From Martinezella tropici (lineage in GTDB: Bacteria > Pseudomonadota > Alphaproteobacteria > Rhizobiales > Rhizobiaceae), in assembly GCA_000799755.1 (NCBI GenBank), contig JUHI01000020.1, forward strand, positions 1 to 64,000: a stretch of DNA of 64,000 bases. Direction: 5' to 3'. Position 1 is the first letter of the stretch; every line of letters begins with the position of its first letter. The notes below the pieces were generated by a model. It was not told the origin of the DNA, ran no database searches, and saw only the letters and a list, made by a program, of their open reading frames with translations. Positions 44,267 through 53,080 of the stretch are shown here, piece after piece. The position numbers and the translations under genes are program-made.

Positions 44267-44307
44267 CCCAGACTCCCAATGCCCGATCGATCTGACTCAT
44301 CGAATTG

Positions 44308-44324
44308 CATACAAAGATCGTATG
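44308..44324. promoter_or_regulatory. Interrupted dyad near the GntR (2) start
   Basis: CATAC (44308-44312) and GTATG (44320-44324), spaced by 7 bases, lie 42 bp upstream of the GntR start codon. It resembles half-sites of the GTATAC-type palindrome further upstream. It could be a weak second site for the same regulator. Confidence 0.3.
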
Positions 44325-44444
44325 TGTCCAGCGTCTTCTCGCCTGCTGAATGAGTTGATGTCGGCGACGCGCGCTGCCGCCATTAGGGTCATATCCGCAG
44401 AAGCTGCTTCACGAAAATATGTATGTATGCATTAGTGTGAAAAT

Positions 44445-44454
44445 TTGTATACAA
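44445..44454. promoter_or_regulatory. Palindromic operator candidate upstream of GntR (2) and the deaminase operon
   Basis: TTGTATACAA, a perfect 10-bp palindrome, lies in the 333-bp divergent gap (44267-44599) that otherwise has no gene. It is the same core as at 29592-29601 near the paralogous GntR gene. The gap is AT-richer than its surroundings and also has a short ATGT repeat (44420-44429). Confidence 0.55.
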
Positions 44455-44599
44455 TAAAAGAATACATAAATTATGAACATCACGCCAGGTGCTTCGATTC
44501 AATCGCGTTGGCTCGAGACATCTGCTCCACGATCCGCGACAGATTTGAGATGTTACGCCCAAAGCTGGCGTGATGGAGACTGAAAGAAGAGAGAATATC

Positions 44600-45073
44600 A
44601 TGGACAACGAATCGCATTTCCTCTGCGAGGCCATCGCGCTCGCGCACAAGAATTCCCAAAATGGCGGCCGTCCTTTCGGCGCCCTTATCGTCAAGAACGG
44701 GGAGATTGTCTCAACCGGCGTGAACGAGATCATCGCCACCAACGATCCGACTGCACACGCGGAGATGACGGCGATCCGTCTCGCCAGCCGGAAACTGAAA
44801 TCGCCGAACCTTCAGGGCTGCACGGTTTATGCCAGCGGACACCCGTGCCCCATGTGCATGGCCGCGATGCGGCTTGCCGGAGTGAGCGCGGTCTCCTACG
44901 CTTACTCAAATGATGATGGTGCGCCGTTCGGATTGTCGACCGCGGCAATATACGAGGATCTGGCAAAGCCCTTTGCCGAGCAGTCGATGACGATCCGCTA
45001 TGTCCGCATCCGCCTCGAAGGTCAGCCGGATCTCTATGCCGACTGGAAGCGGAGCCAGGACGAGCGGCTCTAA
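44600..45073 (+). CDS. Nucleoside/guanine deaminase-like zinc enzyme
   Basis: This 157-residue cytidine-deaminase-fold enzyme has zinc ligands and catalytic Glu visible: H53-A-E55 in 'DPTAHAEMTAIR' and C83/C86 in 'GHPCPMCMAAM'. The size and the 'NGGRPFGALIVKNGEIVSTGVNEI' opening match guanine deaminase/nucleoside deaminases rather than tRNA adenosine deaminase. It is followed 2 bp later by an MFS transporter, forming an operon with a likely role in purine or related N-heterocycle breakdown. The ATG at 44600 has 'aagaagagaga' upstream. Confidence 0.93.
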   Translation: MDNESHFLCEAIALAHKNSQNGGRPFGALIVKNGEIVSTGVNEIIATNDPTAHAEMTAIRLASRKLKSPNLQGCTVYASGHPCPMCMAAMRLAGVSAVSYAYSNDDGAPFGLSTAAIYEDLAKPFAEQSMTIRYVRIRLEGQPDLYADWKRSQDERL

Positions 45074-45075
45074 CC

Positions 45076-46308
45076 ATGAAAAATGCTGCGTCCCTTTCCA
45101 TGCGTCCGCTTTTGCTTGTCGTTGCCATCGTCGGTCTCAACTTGAGGCCGTTCATCACAGCGGTCGGACCGCTTGCCGAGGATATCCGAACGGGAACCGG
45201 GCTTGGCCTCCAGGGCATGTCGCTTCTAACCATGGTGCCGATGATTTTGATGGGGGTCGTCGCTTTCCTCGGGCCGGCGCTTCAAAGCGCACTCGGCGCG
45301 CGCCGGTTGATCCTGGCGGCTCTGGCGGTGCTGGGCATGGGATCGCTCTTGCGCTTCTATTCGGCAAGTGGCTGGCAGCTCGTCGGAACGGCCGCGGTCA
45401 TCGGCCTTGGGGTGGCGATCATCCAGGCGGTGTTTCCCGGCGTCATCAAGCGGATATTCCCGACGCGCGTCGCTGCCGTGATGGGGCTATATTCCTCGAT
45501 GCTGATGGGCGGCGGCGCGCTCGGCGCAAAGGCTGCGCCTATCGTAGCCGGCGCGATCGGAAGCTGGCATGCGGGCCTTGCCTGGCTTGTCCTTCCGGCC
45601 GCGATCGCCCTCTTGCTCGCTTCCATCTATTTGCCAGCTGACGGCGGTCGGGCGTCAGGCCGCAATGTGACGGCTCATTTCTTGAGGCGCCCGCGCGTCT
45701 GGTTGCTGATGGCATGCTTCGGGCTCGTCAACGGCGGTTATTCCTCCGCTGTTGCCTGGTTGTCACCCTATTATCAGGCGCAGGGATGGACCAGTGCGGC
45801 GACGGGAAATCTGCTCGCCGTCATGGCTGTCAGCCAGGCGATATCGGCCCTTGTCCTGCCCTCGTGCATTGGCCGCGAAGGCGACCGCAGGATCTGGTTA
45901 TGGTTGACGATGATCTCTCAGGCGGCGGGCTTTGCCGGTCTCGCCTTCTGGCCGCAACTGGCTCCCTTTGGGTGGGCCGCGATGGTCGGTGCTGGACTGG
46001 GTGGATGCTTTGCGCTGTCGCTGGTAGTGGCGCTCGACCATCTGTCCGATGCCGGACATGCCGGTGCGCTGTCGGCTCTGATGCAAGGTGGCGGCTTCTT
46101 GATAGCAGCCGTGCCGCCGTGGATCGTCGCCGTGCTGCACGATTTGACGGGCGGCTTCCGGGCCGGTTGGCTGCTCCATCTGGCGAGCGTTATCATCGTC
46201 ATTGCACTGACATACCGTCTTGCCCCGCATACATATGAGAGAGCGTTTCCAGCCACGGAGGAGGCTTCCCCTGATGCATCTTCCGATCCGCGCCAGTATG
46301 GACGCTGA
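45076..46308 (+). CDS. MFS transporter, CynX/NimT type
   Basis: This 410-residue, 12-helix transporter has the signature 'LLVVAIVGLNLRPFITAVGPLAEDIRTGTGL', the hallmark of the CynX/YeaN group (cyanate/nitroimidazole-type transporters). Further landmarks are 'VAIIQAVFPGVIKRIFPTRVAAVMGLYSSMLMGGGALGA'. It is coupled to the deaminase gene (2-bp gap), so it may import the deaminase substrate or export the product. Substrate unknown. Confidence 0.93.
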   Translation: MKNAASLSMRPLLLVVAIVGLNLRPFITAVGPLAEDIRTGTGLGLQGMSLLTMVPMILMGVVAFLGPALQSALGARRLILAALAVLGMGSLLRFYSASGWQLVGTAAVIGLGVAIIQAVFPGVIKRIFPTRVAAVMGLYSSMLMGGGALGAKAAPIVAGAIGSWHAGLAWLVLPAAIALLLASIYLPADGGRASGRNVTAHFLRRPRVWLLMACFGLVNGGYSSAVAWLSPYYQAQGWTSAATGNLLAVMAVSQAISALVLPSCIGREGDRRIWLWLTMISQAAGFAGLAFWPQLAPFGWAAMVGAGLGGCFALSLVVALDHLSDAGHAGALSALMQGGGFLIAAVPPWIVAVLHDLTGGFRAGWLLHLASVIIVIALTYRLAPHTYERAFPATEEASPDASSDPRQYGR

Positions 46309-46384
46309 CGTTCGAGGAAGAGAGAGCGGAGCGCCTGGCGCGTGGTTCCGCGTGAATCGAATTCAACCCGTCAAGTTCATTGAC

Positions 46385-46426
46385 CCTCCTCGCGGCACAG
46401 CCCATTATGGGTGCCGTTAGAGGAGG
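46385..46426 (+). terminator. Extended stem-loop after the MFS gene
   Basis: CCTCCTC (46385-46391) pairs with GAGGAGG (46420-46426), and inside it GGCA/TGCC and CCC/GGG pairs form an inner stem with an ATTAT loop. It lies in the 304-bp gap between the MFS stop and the next gene, which has no other coding signal. It is likely the terminator of the deaminase/MFS operon. Confidence 0.6.
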
Positions 46427-46612
46427 AAATGCACGAATGTGATGATCTTGCGATGTCGGCACAACCACGCAAGGACGCCACCGCATGAAGAGCATGGGCA
46501 AATCTGTTTGAACTTCAAAGCAGATGTCGCTCGGCTCATTGGTACCTGACGTTTTCCAAGCTCCTGAATTGAGCTTCACGCCTTTATGCCGTCTGGAAAG
46601 AGGAGACACGAC

Positions 46613-47137
46613 ATGGCCATCACCCGTAAGAAAGAAGAACGCGCACTTAGCGCCGAAGAGCGCGAAGTCGTTGCGCAGACCCGCCATCCTGAGGTGCAGG
46701 GACTATCAGATGACGCGTTAAGCAAGCTGTTGCGCCGGCTTCGTGACATGCGCGACCGTGCCAAATCGCAAGCGAACCAACAGCGGCGTGAAATGCGGGG
46801 AAAAGCGGCCCCAAGGGGGGCTGCCCCCAAGACATCCGATGCCGGTTCGAGGCTCAAGGCTTCCGTTCTGGCCATGAGCCTCAAACGGCTGAACGCGGAG
46901 ATCCAGCGGCGGGCCGCGATGTCGAGGAATCACTCTCTGGTCGAAAACGCGCATCGCGCTTTGGAGCTTAAGCTGCAGGCTCAGAAGAACAATATCCCGT
47001 ACAATACCCGCCACGCTAACGACGGCATGCGCAACATACCGGATAAAAAGGCCATTTCGCTGGTGAGGCCGGCAGAGCGAGGCCGGCTGAGAAAGGCGTC
47101 TGCAGTGGCTCAGGCCAGACGAGACGCCACCGATTGA
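46613..47137 (+). CDS. Conserved hypothetical basic protein
   Basis: This 174-residue protein is very rich in Arg, Lys, Ala and Gln, with almost no hydrophobic core. Its segments are 'QGLSDDALSKLLRRLRDMRDRAKSQANQQRREMRG', 'LAMSLKRLNAEIQRRAAMSRNHSLVENAHRALELKLQAQ' and a basic tail. Long helices or a coiled coil are likely, perhaps binding nucleic acid. I have the impression that proteins like this are common in rhizobia, but no function is known to me. The start ATG 46613 has a clear 'agaggaga' 7 bases upstream. Confidence 0.7.
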   Translation: MAITRKKEERALSAEEREVVAQTRHPEVQGLSDDALSKLLRRLRDMRDRAKSQANQQRREMRGKAAPRGAAPKTSDAGSRLKASVLAMSLKRLNAEIQRRAAMSRNHSLVENAHRALELKLQAQKNNIPYNTRHANDGMRNIPDKKAISLVRPAERGRLRKASAVAQARRDATD

Positions 47138-47441
47138 ATGTGGCCCGGCCTGCAACGCCGCCCGATCTGGACACCCGTTTGGAAGGTCATGCCGCCGTAA
47201 TCGTCCTCTGCATATTCTACCCTCAGCATCAGTCGGAGCACATGGTTGATCCCGTCAAAGAAGGTCCGGCACGCCTTGCCAGTTGTCCTGCGGGCCGGGC
47301 TTTCCCAATGCTTGCAGGCAGTCGTTATTTCAGTTTGACTTGGAGAGCCAGGGCGAAGAACTTGAAGTGCTTGCGCCGGTTCTCGTTCTGCGGCCCGCGC
47401 ATTAGGCGTGGCACGATATTTAAGGGATAAAACGGATAGTT
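47138..47441. other. 304-bp gap before the peroxidase-encapsulin operon
   Basis: No gene is supported here. It must hold the promoter for the DyP/encapsulin operon, but I could not pick out a confident -35/-10 or an EcfG-type promoter. The ribosome site of the DyP gene is weak (aaggg, 16 bases before the ATG). Confidence 0.5.
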
Positions 47442-48497
47442 ATGGCAGCGGACGAAACAAAACCAACTCCACAGCCGGTCGTCGCGCGGCTCACGCGCGC
47501 TGCGATTTTTCTGGTTCTGACGATCAATCCCGGCCGTGAAAGCGAGACGGCCGTCCGGTCGATGTGCGCGGATCTCGCCGGGCTGCTTCGTGCGGTGGGG
47601 TTTCGCGACCTGGAGGGCAGGCTGTCCTGCGTCATGGCCTTCGGGTCCGATATGTGGGACCGTCTTTTTGAGGGGCAAAGGCCGAAAGACCTGCACCCTT
47701 TCAAGGAAATCCGTGGAGTGCATCATGCGGTTTCCACGCCGGGGGATGTCCTGTTTCACATCCGTGCGACCCGCATGGATCTCTGTTTCGAGCTGGCGAT
47801 GGAGATCATGGCGCGGCTCGGCGATGCGGTGGCGACCGCAGATCAGGTCCAAGGGTTCAATTATTTCGACGATCGCGATCTGATCGGCTTTGTCGACGGA
47901 ACCGAAAATCCCGTCGATCAGGATGCGATCAATGCGGCGATCATCGATGATGAAGACCCGGTTTTTGCCGGCGGCAGCTATGTGATCGTCCAAAAATATC
48001 TGCATGACCTGAAAAGGTGGAATGCAATACCCGTCGAGGTGCAGGAAGGCATCGTCGGCCGCAAGAAGTTTTCCAATATCGAACTCGATGACAGCGTCAA
48101 GCCGAGTTATGCGCATAATGCCCTGACCACGATCGTCGAAAACGGCGAGGAACTCGACATCGTCAGGGACAACATGCCCTTCGGCGACGTCGGCAAGGGC
48201 GAGTTCGGAACCTATTTCATCGGTTATGCCCGATCTCCTGCACGGATAGAGCAGATGCTGGTCAACATGTTTATCGGCCGCCCGCCGGGGAATTACGATC
48301 GACTGTTGGATGTCAGCCAGGCGATCACCGGCAGCCTCTTCTTTGTTCCATCGGCAAGTTTTCTGGACGGCGTAGAGCCGGACGCAGCGCCCGCTATGTC
48401 CGCCCCGGCAGACCAGCCTGACGGCACGATCTCCCCATCCCGCAATGAAAAAATGGACGGTTCTCTCGGGATCGGTTCTTTAAAGAAAGAGGTTTGA
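47442..48497 (+). CDS. DyP-type peroxidase, encapsulin cargo
   Basis: This 351-residue dye-decolorising haem peroxidase uses H2O2. Key residues line up with characterised DypB enzymes: D152 in the GxxDG motif 'IGFVDGTENP', proposed proximal haem ligand H225 in 'SYAHNALTT', and R242 in 'IVRDNMPFGDVG'. The C-terminus carries an encapsulin targeting peptide, 'DGSLGIGSLKKEV' (residues 339-351), after a flexible Pro/Ser/Ala-rich linker. This is the same 'GSLGIGSLK' tail used by DyP cargo of family 1 encapsulins. The shell gene starts 2 bp after its stop. The start ATG 47442 has only a weak ribosome site. Confidence 0.95.
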   Translation: MAADETKPTPQPVVARLTRAAIFLVLTINPGRESETAVRSMCADLAGLLRAVGFRDLEGRLSCVMAFGSDMWDRLFEGQRPKDLHPFKEIRGVHHAVSTPGDVLFHIRATRMDLCFELAMEIMARLGDAVATADQVQGFNYFDDRDLIGFVDGTENPVDQDAINAAIIDDEDPVFAGGSYVIVQKYLHDLKRWNAIPVEVQEGIVGRKKFSNIELDDSVKPSYAHNALTTIVENGEELDIVRDNMPFGDVGKGEFGTYFIGYARSPARIEQMLVNMFIGRPPGNYDRLLDVSQAITGSLFFVPSASFLDGVEPDAAPAMSAPADQPDGTISPSRNEKMDGSLGIGSLKKEV

Positions 48498-48499
48498 CA

Positions 48500-49324
48500 A
48501 TGGACAATCTTCACAGGGAACTCGCGCCTATCTCGCACAAGGCCTGGGAACAGATCGAGGAAGAGGCGAAGAGAACGCTGAAGCGCCATCTGGCCGCGCG
48601 TCATGTGGTCGATGTCGACGGGCCGAAGGGCTCCGAATTCTCCGCCACCGGCACGGGTCACTTGAAGACGGTTGCGAGCCCGGGCGAGGGCGTCCAGGCC
48701 TCTTTACGTGAGGTGAGGGCGGTCGTTGAGCTTCGCGTTCCCTTCGAACTCTCGCGGTCGGCGATCGACGATGTCGAGCGTGGATCGGAGGATTCTGACT
48801 GGTCGCCAGTCAAGGAAGCTGCGCGCAAGCTTGCCTTCAGCGAGGATCGGGCCGTCTTCGAGGGGTTCGCTGCGGCGGGCATCCAGGGAATTCGCGAGGC
48901 CAGCAGCAACCCGGCGCTGACCCTTCCTTCGAGCCTGAAAAATTACCCCGACCTTGTGGCGAAGGCTGTCAGTCAGTTGCGTCTTGCAGGAGTCCAGGGT
49001 CCTTATGCTCTGGTCCTTGGCGGAGAAGCATATACCGCGGCAAGCGGTGGGAGTGACGAAGGCTATCCCGTATTCCATCATATCGAGAAGATCGTCGATG
49101 GCGGAATCATTTGGGCGCCTGCGATCAAAGGCGGATTCGTGCTGACGACCAGAGGCGGGGACTTCGAGCTCGAGCTCGGCCAAGACATTTCGATCGGCTA
49201 TCTCAGCCATTCGGCGAAAACAGTCGAACTCTATTTCCAGGAAAGCTTCACCTTTCGTGTGCTGACTGCGGAAGCGGCGGTCGCCTTGTTGCCTGTACCG
49301 GCCGAGGTTGGCAAGGGCGCATAA
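48500..49324 (+). CDS. Encapsulin shell protein, family 1 (linocin M18-like)
   Basis: This 274-residue shell protein has an HK97-like fold and self-assembles into a nanocompartment, commonly 60 subunits for this family. The opening 'NLHRELAPISHKAWEQIEEEAKRTLKRHLAARHVVDVDGPKG' is the family 1 signature; 'VVELRVPFELSRSAIDDVERGSEDSDW' (E-loop region) and 'AEDRAVFEG'-like 'SEDRAVFEGFAAAGIQGI' follow. The C-terminal strand 'YFQESFTFRV' is also typical. It is translated after the DyP peroxidase gene (2 bp gap), so it encloses that enzyme. No second cargo gene is adjacent. The ATG at 48500 was preferred to the TTG at 48494. Confidence 0.96.
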   Translation: MDNLHRELAPISHKAWEQIEEEAKRTLKRHLAARHVVDVDGPKGSEFSATGTGHLKTVASPGEGVQASLREVRAVVELRVPFELSRSAIDDVERGSEDSDWSPVKEAARKLAFSEDRAVFEGFAAAGIQGIREASSNPALTLPSSLKNYPDLVAKAVSQLRLAGVQGPYALVLGGEAYTAASGGSDEGYPVFHHIEKIVDGGIIWAPAIKGGFVLTTRGGDFELELGQDISIGYLSHSAKTVELYFQESFTFRVLTAEAAVALLPVPAEVGKGA

Positions 49325-49429
49325 GCGACCGGCAGATGCGGGGTTGTCGGTGTCTGAACGCTTACGACGCACGCGTCTTTTCCAGATCCGATATCGGGCT
49401 ATGTGGTGCAGGTAAGAGAGGGCGATGTG

Positions 49430-51715
49430 TCAGGTCGTCAGCGAATAGCCCAGATCACGCAACGGCAGCCGGCGTACCCGCTCCCCTGTTGCCGCGAATA
49501 TGGCGTTGCCGAGAGCCGGGGCGAGCGCGGGGAATGCGGGCTCGCCCATGCCAGTCGGCGGATTGTCCGACTGGATGAAATACGCATCGATCGTCATGGG
49601 CGCGAAGGGCAGGCGCAATATGGGATAGGCATTGTAGTTCTGCTCCTGGATTTGGCCGTTTTCGATCGTGATCTTGAGACCCATGGCAGTGGAAAGAGCG
49701 TCGGTCGATGCTCCCTGTGCCTGCGCTTCGGAGCCGGCCATATCGATGATCGGCCCGACATCCAGCACCACGACGATGCGGTCGATCCTGATCTGCTTTT
49801 GGGCGTCGACACTAAGCTCGACGGCCTGCGCGACGTGGCCGGCATGGGAATAGCACCAGGCCAGACCAAGACCGCTGCCGCTCGGCAGCGCCTTGCCCCA
49901 GCCCGCCTTGTCGGCGCACATTCTGATCACGTCGGTCGCCCGCTTGGGACTGAAGTTGACGCTCTTATCCTTCGGCGCAAGCTCCGGCACGTCGCGGTTG
50001 ACTGCGGCGATCAGGAAGTCGACGTGGTCGTGCCCCGAGGCTAGTGACAGTTCGTGCATGAAGCTCTGAGCGGCGAAGACCTGCGCATTGTCCCCGGGCG
50101 CACGCCAGGCGCCGGTTGGGATCTTCAGCGGGAGCATGGTTTTGGCACGACGCAGATTGGGCGCCTTGATGGAGTATTTGAGATTGTCGGTGAGGTTGGC
50201 GCCGGCGGCTTCCTTCTTGCCGTCGGCCGTGAAGGTGATGAAATGCTCCTGCCAGGCATCGAGCCTGCCATCTCGGTCAATAGCACCCTTGAACTGATGA
50301 TAGCCAGCGGGGCGATAGAAATCATGGCCGAAGTCGTCTTCCCGGGTCCATTGCAGCTTGACCGGTGCGTTGACCCTGCGGGCGATGGCTGCAGCCTCGC
50401 AGGCATAGTCATTCACCAATCGCCGGCCGAATCCGCCACCGACGCGGGTCTGGTGCATCACGATCCTTTCCTCCGGGATACCGGCGACCTTGGCAATCAC
50501 CGGCAGGCCGCGATCGGGCTGCTGGGTCGGCACCCACATTTCCATCGTTCCGTCATGCCAGTGTGCCGTGGTGTTCATCGGCTCCAGTGGCACATGCGCC
50601 GCGAAGGGGTACTCGTAATAGGCTTCAATGGTCTTGGCGGCATTGGCAAAGGATCTGTCCACATCGCCGACATCGTCGTCGAGCCTTTTCGGGAAACTGG
50701 CAGCCCGCTTCCTGGCCTCGACCGAAAAGCTTGATGAGGAATCCGTCGACGCCTCGCTCAGATCCCAATCCACCTTCAGATTGTTCTTTGCTTGGAAAGC
50801 GCTCCAGGTATCGGTGGCGATGATGGCGACGCCCGGCATGACTTCGACCGATATGCCGGTCCCTTCTATGGCAAAGGCGTCGAGCACCCCGCGCAGAGCC
50901 TTGATCTCATCCACATTGAACGACCTGACTTTGCCGCCAGCCGCCGGACATTTGGTATAGTTGGCATAGACCATACCGGGCCGTCGCACATCGATGCCGA
51001 ACAGAGGCTCACCCGTGACGACCTTGGGATCGTCGACACCGCGATAGCGCTTGCCGATCAGGCGATATTCGGAGCGTGCCTTCAGCGTCAGGCTCTGGGG
51101 ATCGGGAACCGGCACTCCTGCTGCGGCTACAGCCATCGCGCCATAGCTTGCGGACCTGCCGCTGGCTGCGTGGGTCAAGGCCGAGTCCCGGGCAGTAATC
51201 TGCGAGGCATCCACTCCCCATTGTTTGGCGGCGGCGGCGACCAGCATTGCCTTGGCGCTGGCACCAGCTTGGCGCAGCTGGGTCCAGGCGTGTGGAATGG
51301 AAGTCGAACCTCCCGCCCCCTGGCTGCCATAGACCTTGGGATTGATGTCGGCCTGCTCCATCACGACATGGTTCCAGTCTGCGTCGAGCTCTTCGGCAAT
51401 GATCACGCCAAAGGAGGTCTTGATGCCCTGGCCGATCTCCGGACACTTGGAGTAGATGGTGATCGTGTTGTCCGGCGCGATGCGGATGAACGCGTTCATC
51501 GGCTGATCCCTGCCGTCCGTCGCCTCCGCCGCAAAGGCTTCGCCGCCAAGGTAGAAGCCGAGTATCAATCCCGCGGCACTCCCCCCTGCCAGTTTGAAAA
51601 AGCCGCGCCGGCCCATAGCCATTGCGGTATTGGTTGCATGTGCCGAATGGAGCTCTTGTATCAGCGTCGAGAGATAAGCATCGGATTCGGCAAAATTTGA
51701 CCTGGTATCAGCCAT
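49430..51715 (-). CDS. Molybdenum hydroxylase large subunit (isoquinoline 1-oxidoreductase/aldehyde dehydrogenase type), TAT-exported
   Basis: This 761-residue molybdopterin-binding subunit has an N-terminal twin-arginine region 'GRRGFFKLAGGSAAGLILGF' (residues ~34-53), indicating folded export. It carries Mo-cofactor segments 'EIGQGIKTSFGVIIAEELDADW', 'YGSQGAGGSTSIPHAWTQLRQAGA', 'VGGGFGRRLVNDYACEAAAIAR' and 'GEPAFPALAPALGNAIFAATGERVRRLPL'. The active-site Glu of the family is in the C-terminal 'GMGEPAFP' segment. The type matches IorB and the acetic-acid-bacteria aldehyde dehydrogenase large subunit. It is the third gene of the minus-strand operon 2Fe-2S / cytochrome c / large subunit. Confidence 0.95.
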   Translation of the reverse strand: MADTRSNFAESDAYLSTLIQELHSAHATNTAMAMGRRGFFKLAGGSAAGLILGFYLGGEAFAAEATDGRDQPMNAFIRIAPDNTITIYSKCPEIGQGIKTSFGVIIAEELDADWNHVVMEQADINPKVYGSQGAGGSTSIPHAWTQLRQAGASAKAMLVAAAAKQWGVDASQITARDSALTHAASGRSASYGAMAVAAAGVPVPDPQSLTLKARSEYRLIGKRYRGVDDPKVVTGEPLFGIDVRRPGMVYANYTKCPAAGGKVRSFNVDEIKALRGVLDAFAIEGTGISVEVMPGVAIIATDTWSAFQAKNNLKVDWDLSEASTDSSSSFSVEARKRAASFPKRLDDDVGDVDRSFANAAKTIEAYYEYPFAAHVPLEPMNTTAHWHDGTMEMWVPTQQPDRGLPVIAKVAGIPEERIVMHQTRVGGGFGRRLVNDYACEAAAIARRVNAPVKLQWTREDDFGHDFYRPAGYHQFKGAIDRDGRLDAWQEHFITFTADGKKEAAGANLTDNLKYSIKAPNLRRAKTMLPLKIPTGAWRAPGDNAQVFAAQSFMHELSLASGHDHVDFLIAAVNRDVPELAPKDKSVNFSPKRATDVIRMCADKAGWGKALPSGSGLGLAWCYSHAGHVAQAVELSVDAQKQIRIDRIVVVLDVGPIIDMAGSEAQAQGASTDALSTAMGLKITIENGQIQEQNYNAYPILRLPFAPMTIDAYFIQSDNPPTGMGEPAFPALAPALGNAIFAATGERVRRLPLRDLGYSLTT

Positions 51716-53078
51716 TGTGTGCCTCCGCGGAAGTGGATTGCTGGGGCGCCTGCTTTCGCAGGTTGGCCACATCCTTGCCTGTCAAATGCGCGCCTTTGGC
51801 TCCAAATCGAGCCGTCACATAATTGGCAACGGCGGCTATGTCATCGTCGGAATAGCCTTGGCCGAAGGCCGGCATGAAGATCCTGCCCTCGGCGGTCGTG
51901 CGGTTGACGCCGTTGATGACCGTTTGCGCCACATTGGTGGCGCTTGGATCATTGACTGCGCGCACGCCGGTCAAGGTCGCGTAGCCGGTAACCGGGCTCA
52001 CACCGGTCCAGTCGTGACAGCTGGCACAGGCGCCGGCGAAGATCTTCTCGCCGCGCGGGTCGAGTTCCGCCGTCACGCCCTCCCTGTACGATGCCGGCGC
52101 AGCGGTGGTGACGGTGCGCGGCAGGTCGCTCTGATGTGCGGGTATGCTGCGCAGATAGGTCACCAGGGCATGCACGTCGTCCGGCACCAGATAGCTGAGG
52201 CTGTCGTCGGCTGCTTCGCCCATCGGGCCGGCCGCACCGCCATGGCCGTTGGCATGTCCGGTCGAGAGATAGAGATAGATATCCTCGTCGCTCCAATCGC
52301 CGATGCCGGAATCGCTATCGCTGGTGATATTGTAGGCGCGCCAGCCAGCGGTGATCGCGCCCGCAAATTTGCGGTGATTGTCCAGCGCAAAGGCAGGGTT
52401 GCGTGGTGTGTGACACTCGCCGCAATGGCCCAGCGCCTCGGCAAGATAGGCGCCGCGGTTCCATTGCTGGCTCTGGCTTGTGTTCGGGCGGAAGCGCTCA
52501 TCCGCGTTGAACGCGACATTCCAGAGCGACAGCAGGCCGCGCTGATTGTAAGGCCATGAAAGCCCGTCAAGCTTTGCCGGAGCGTGAGCGGGCGCCAAAG
52601 TAAAGAGGTAAGCCTTGATCGCCAGCACGTCGGCGTCGGTCATATAGGTGTAGGAGGTATACGGCATGGCGGGATAAAGTTTCTCACCATCGGCGCGAAT
52701 ACCCTTGTGCACGGCCGCCAGGAACTGGGCGTCCGTATAATTGCCGATACCCGTTTCCCGATCCGGCGTGATGTTGGTGGAATAGATGGTTCCGAACGGC
52801 AGATTGAAAGCAAAGCCGCCCGCAAAGGGCGCACCGCCCGGCGCGGTGTGACAGGCCTGACAGTCTGCGGCATGAACGAGATATTCGCCGCGCTTCACCA
52901 CATCCGCATCGGCAAGCTGCGCCGGAACGCCGGTAATTTGAGCGTCTTGGTAATTTTCCAGCGACACGGTTGGGCCACCGGCAAAGGACGTCGGATTGCG
53001 GCCGAGAATCAGCCATTCCGCAAAACCAAGTGCGATGAGGACGATGATCGCAATGACGATGCCGACGATTTTCCTCAT
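51708..53078 (-). CDS. Three-haem cytochrome c subunit
   Basis: This 456-residue membrane-anchored protein has a single N-terminal helix ('VGIVIAIIVLIALGFAEWLIL') and three CxxCH haem c sites: C73-H77 (CQACH), C219-H223 (CGECH) and C351-H355 (CASCH). The pattern fits the electron-transfer subunit of three-component periplasmic aldehyde/alcohol dehydrogenases, passing electrons from the molybdo-subunit to the respiratory chain. Its stop overlaps the large-subunit start by 8 bp. The start ATG 53078 follows the small subunit stop directly. Confidence 0.95.
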   Translation of the reverse strand: MRKIVGIVIAIIVLIALGFAEWLILGRNPTSFAGGPTVSLENYQDAQITGVPAQLADADVVKRGEYLVHAADCQACHTAPGGAPFAGGFAFNLPFGTIYSTNITPDRETGIGNYTDAQFLAAVHKGIRADGEKLYPAMPYTSYTYMTDADVLAIKAYLFTLAPAHAPAKLDGLSWPYNQRGLLSLWNVAFNADERFRPNTSQSQQWNRGAYLAEALGHCGECHTPRNPAFALDNHRKFAGAITAGWRAYNITSDSDSGIGDWSDEDIYLYLSTGHANGHGGAAGPMGEAADDSLSYLVPDDVHALVTYLRSIPAHQSDLPRTVTTAAPASYREGVTAELDPRGEKIFAGACASCHDWTGVSPVTGYATLTGVRAVNDPSATNVAQTVINGVNRTTAEGRIFMPAFGQGYSDDDIAAVANYVTARFGAKGAHLTGKDVANLRKQAPQQSTSAEAHNG

Positions 53079-53080
53079 GG

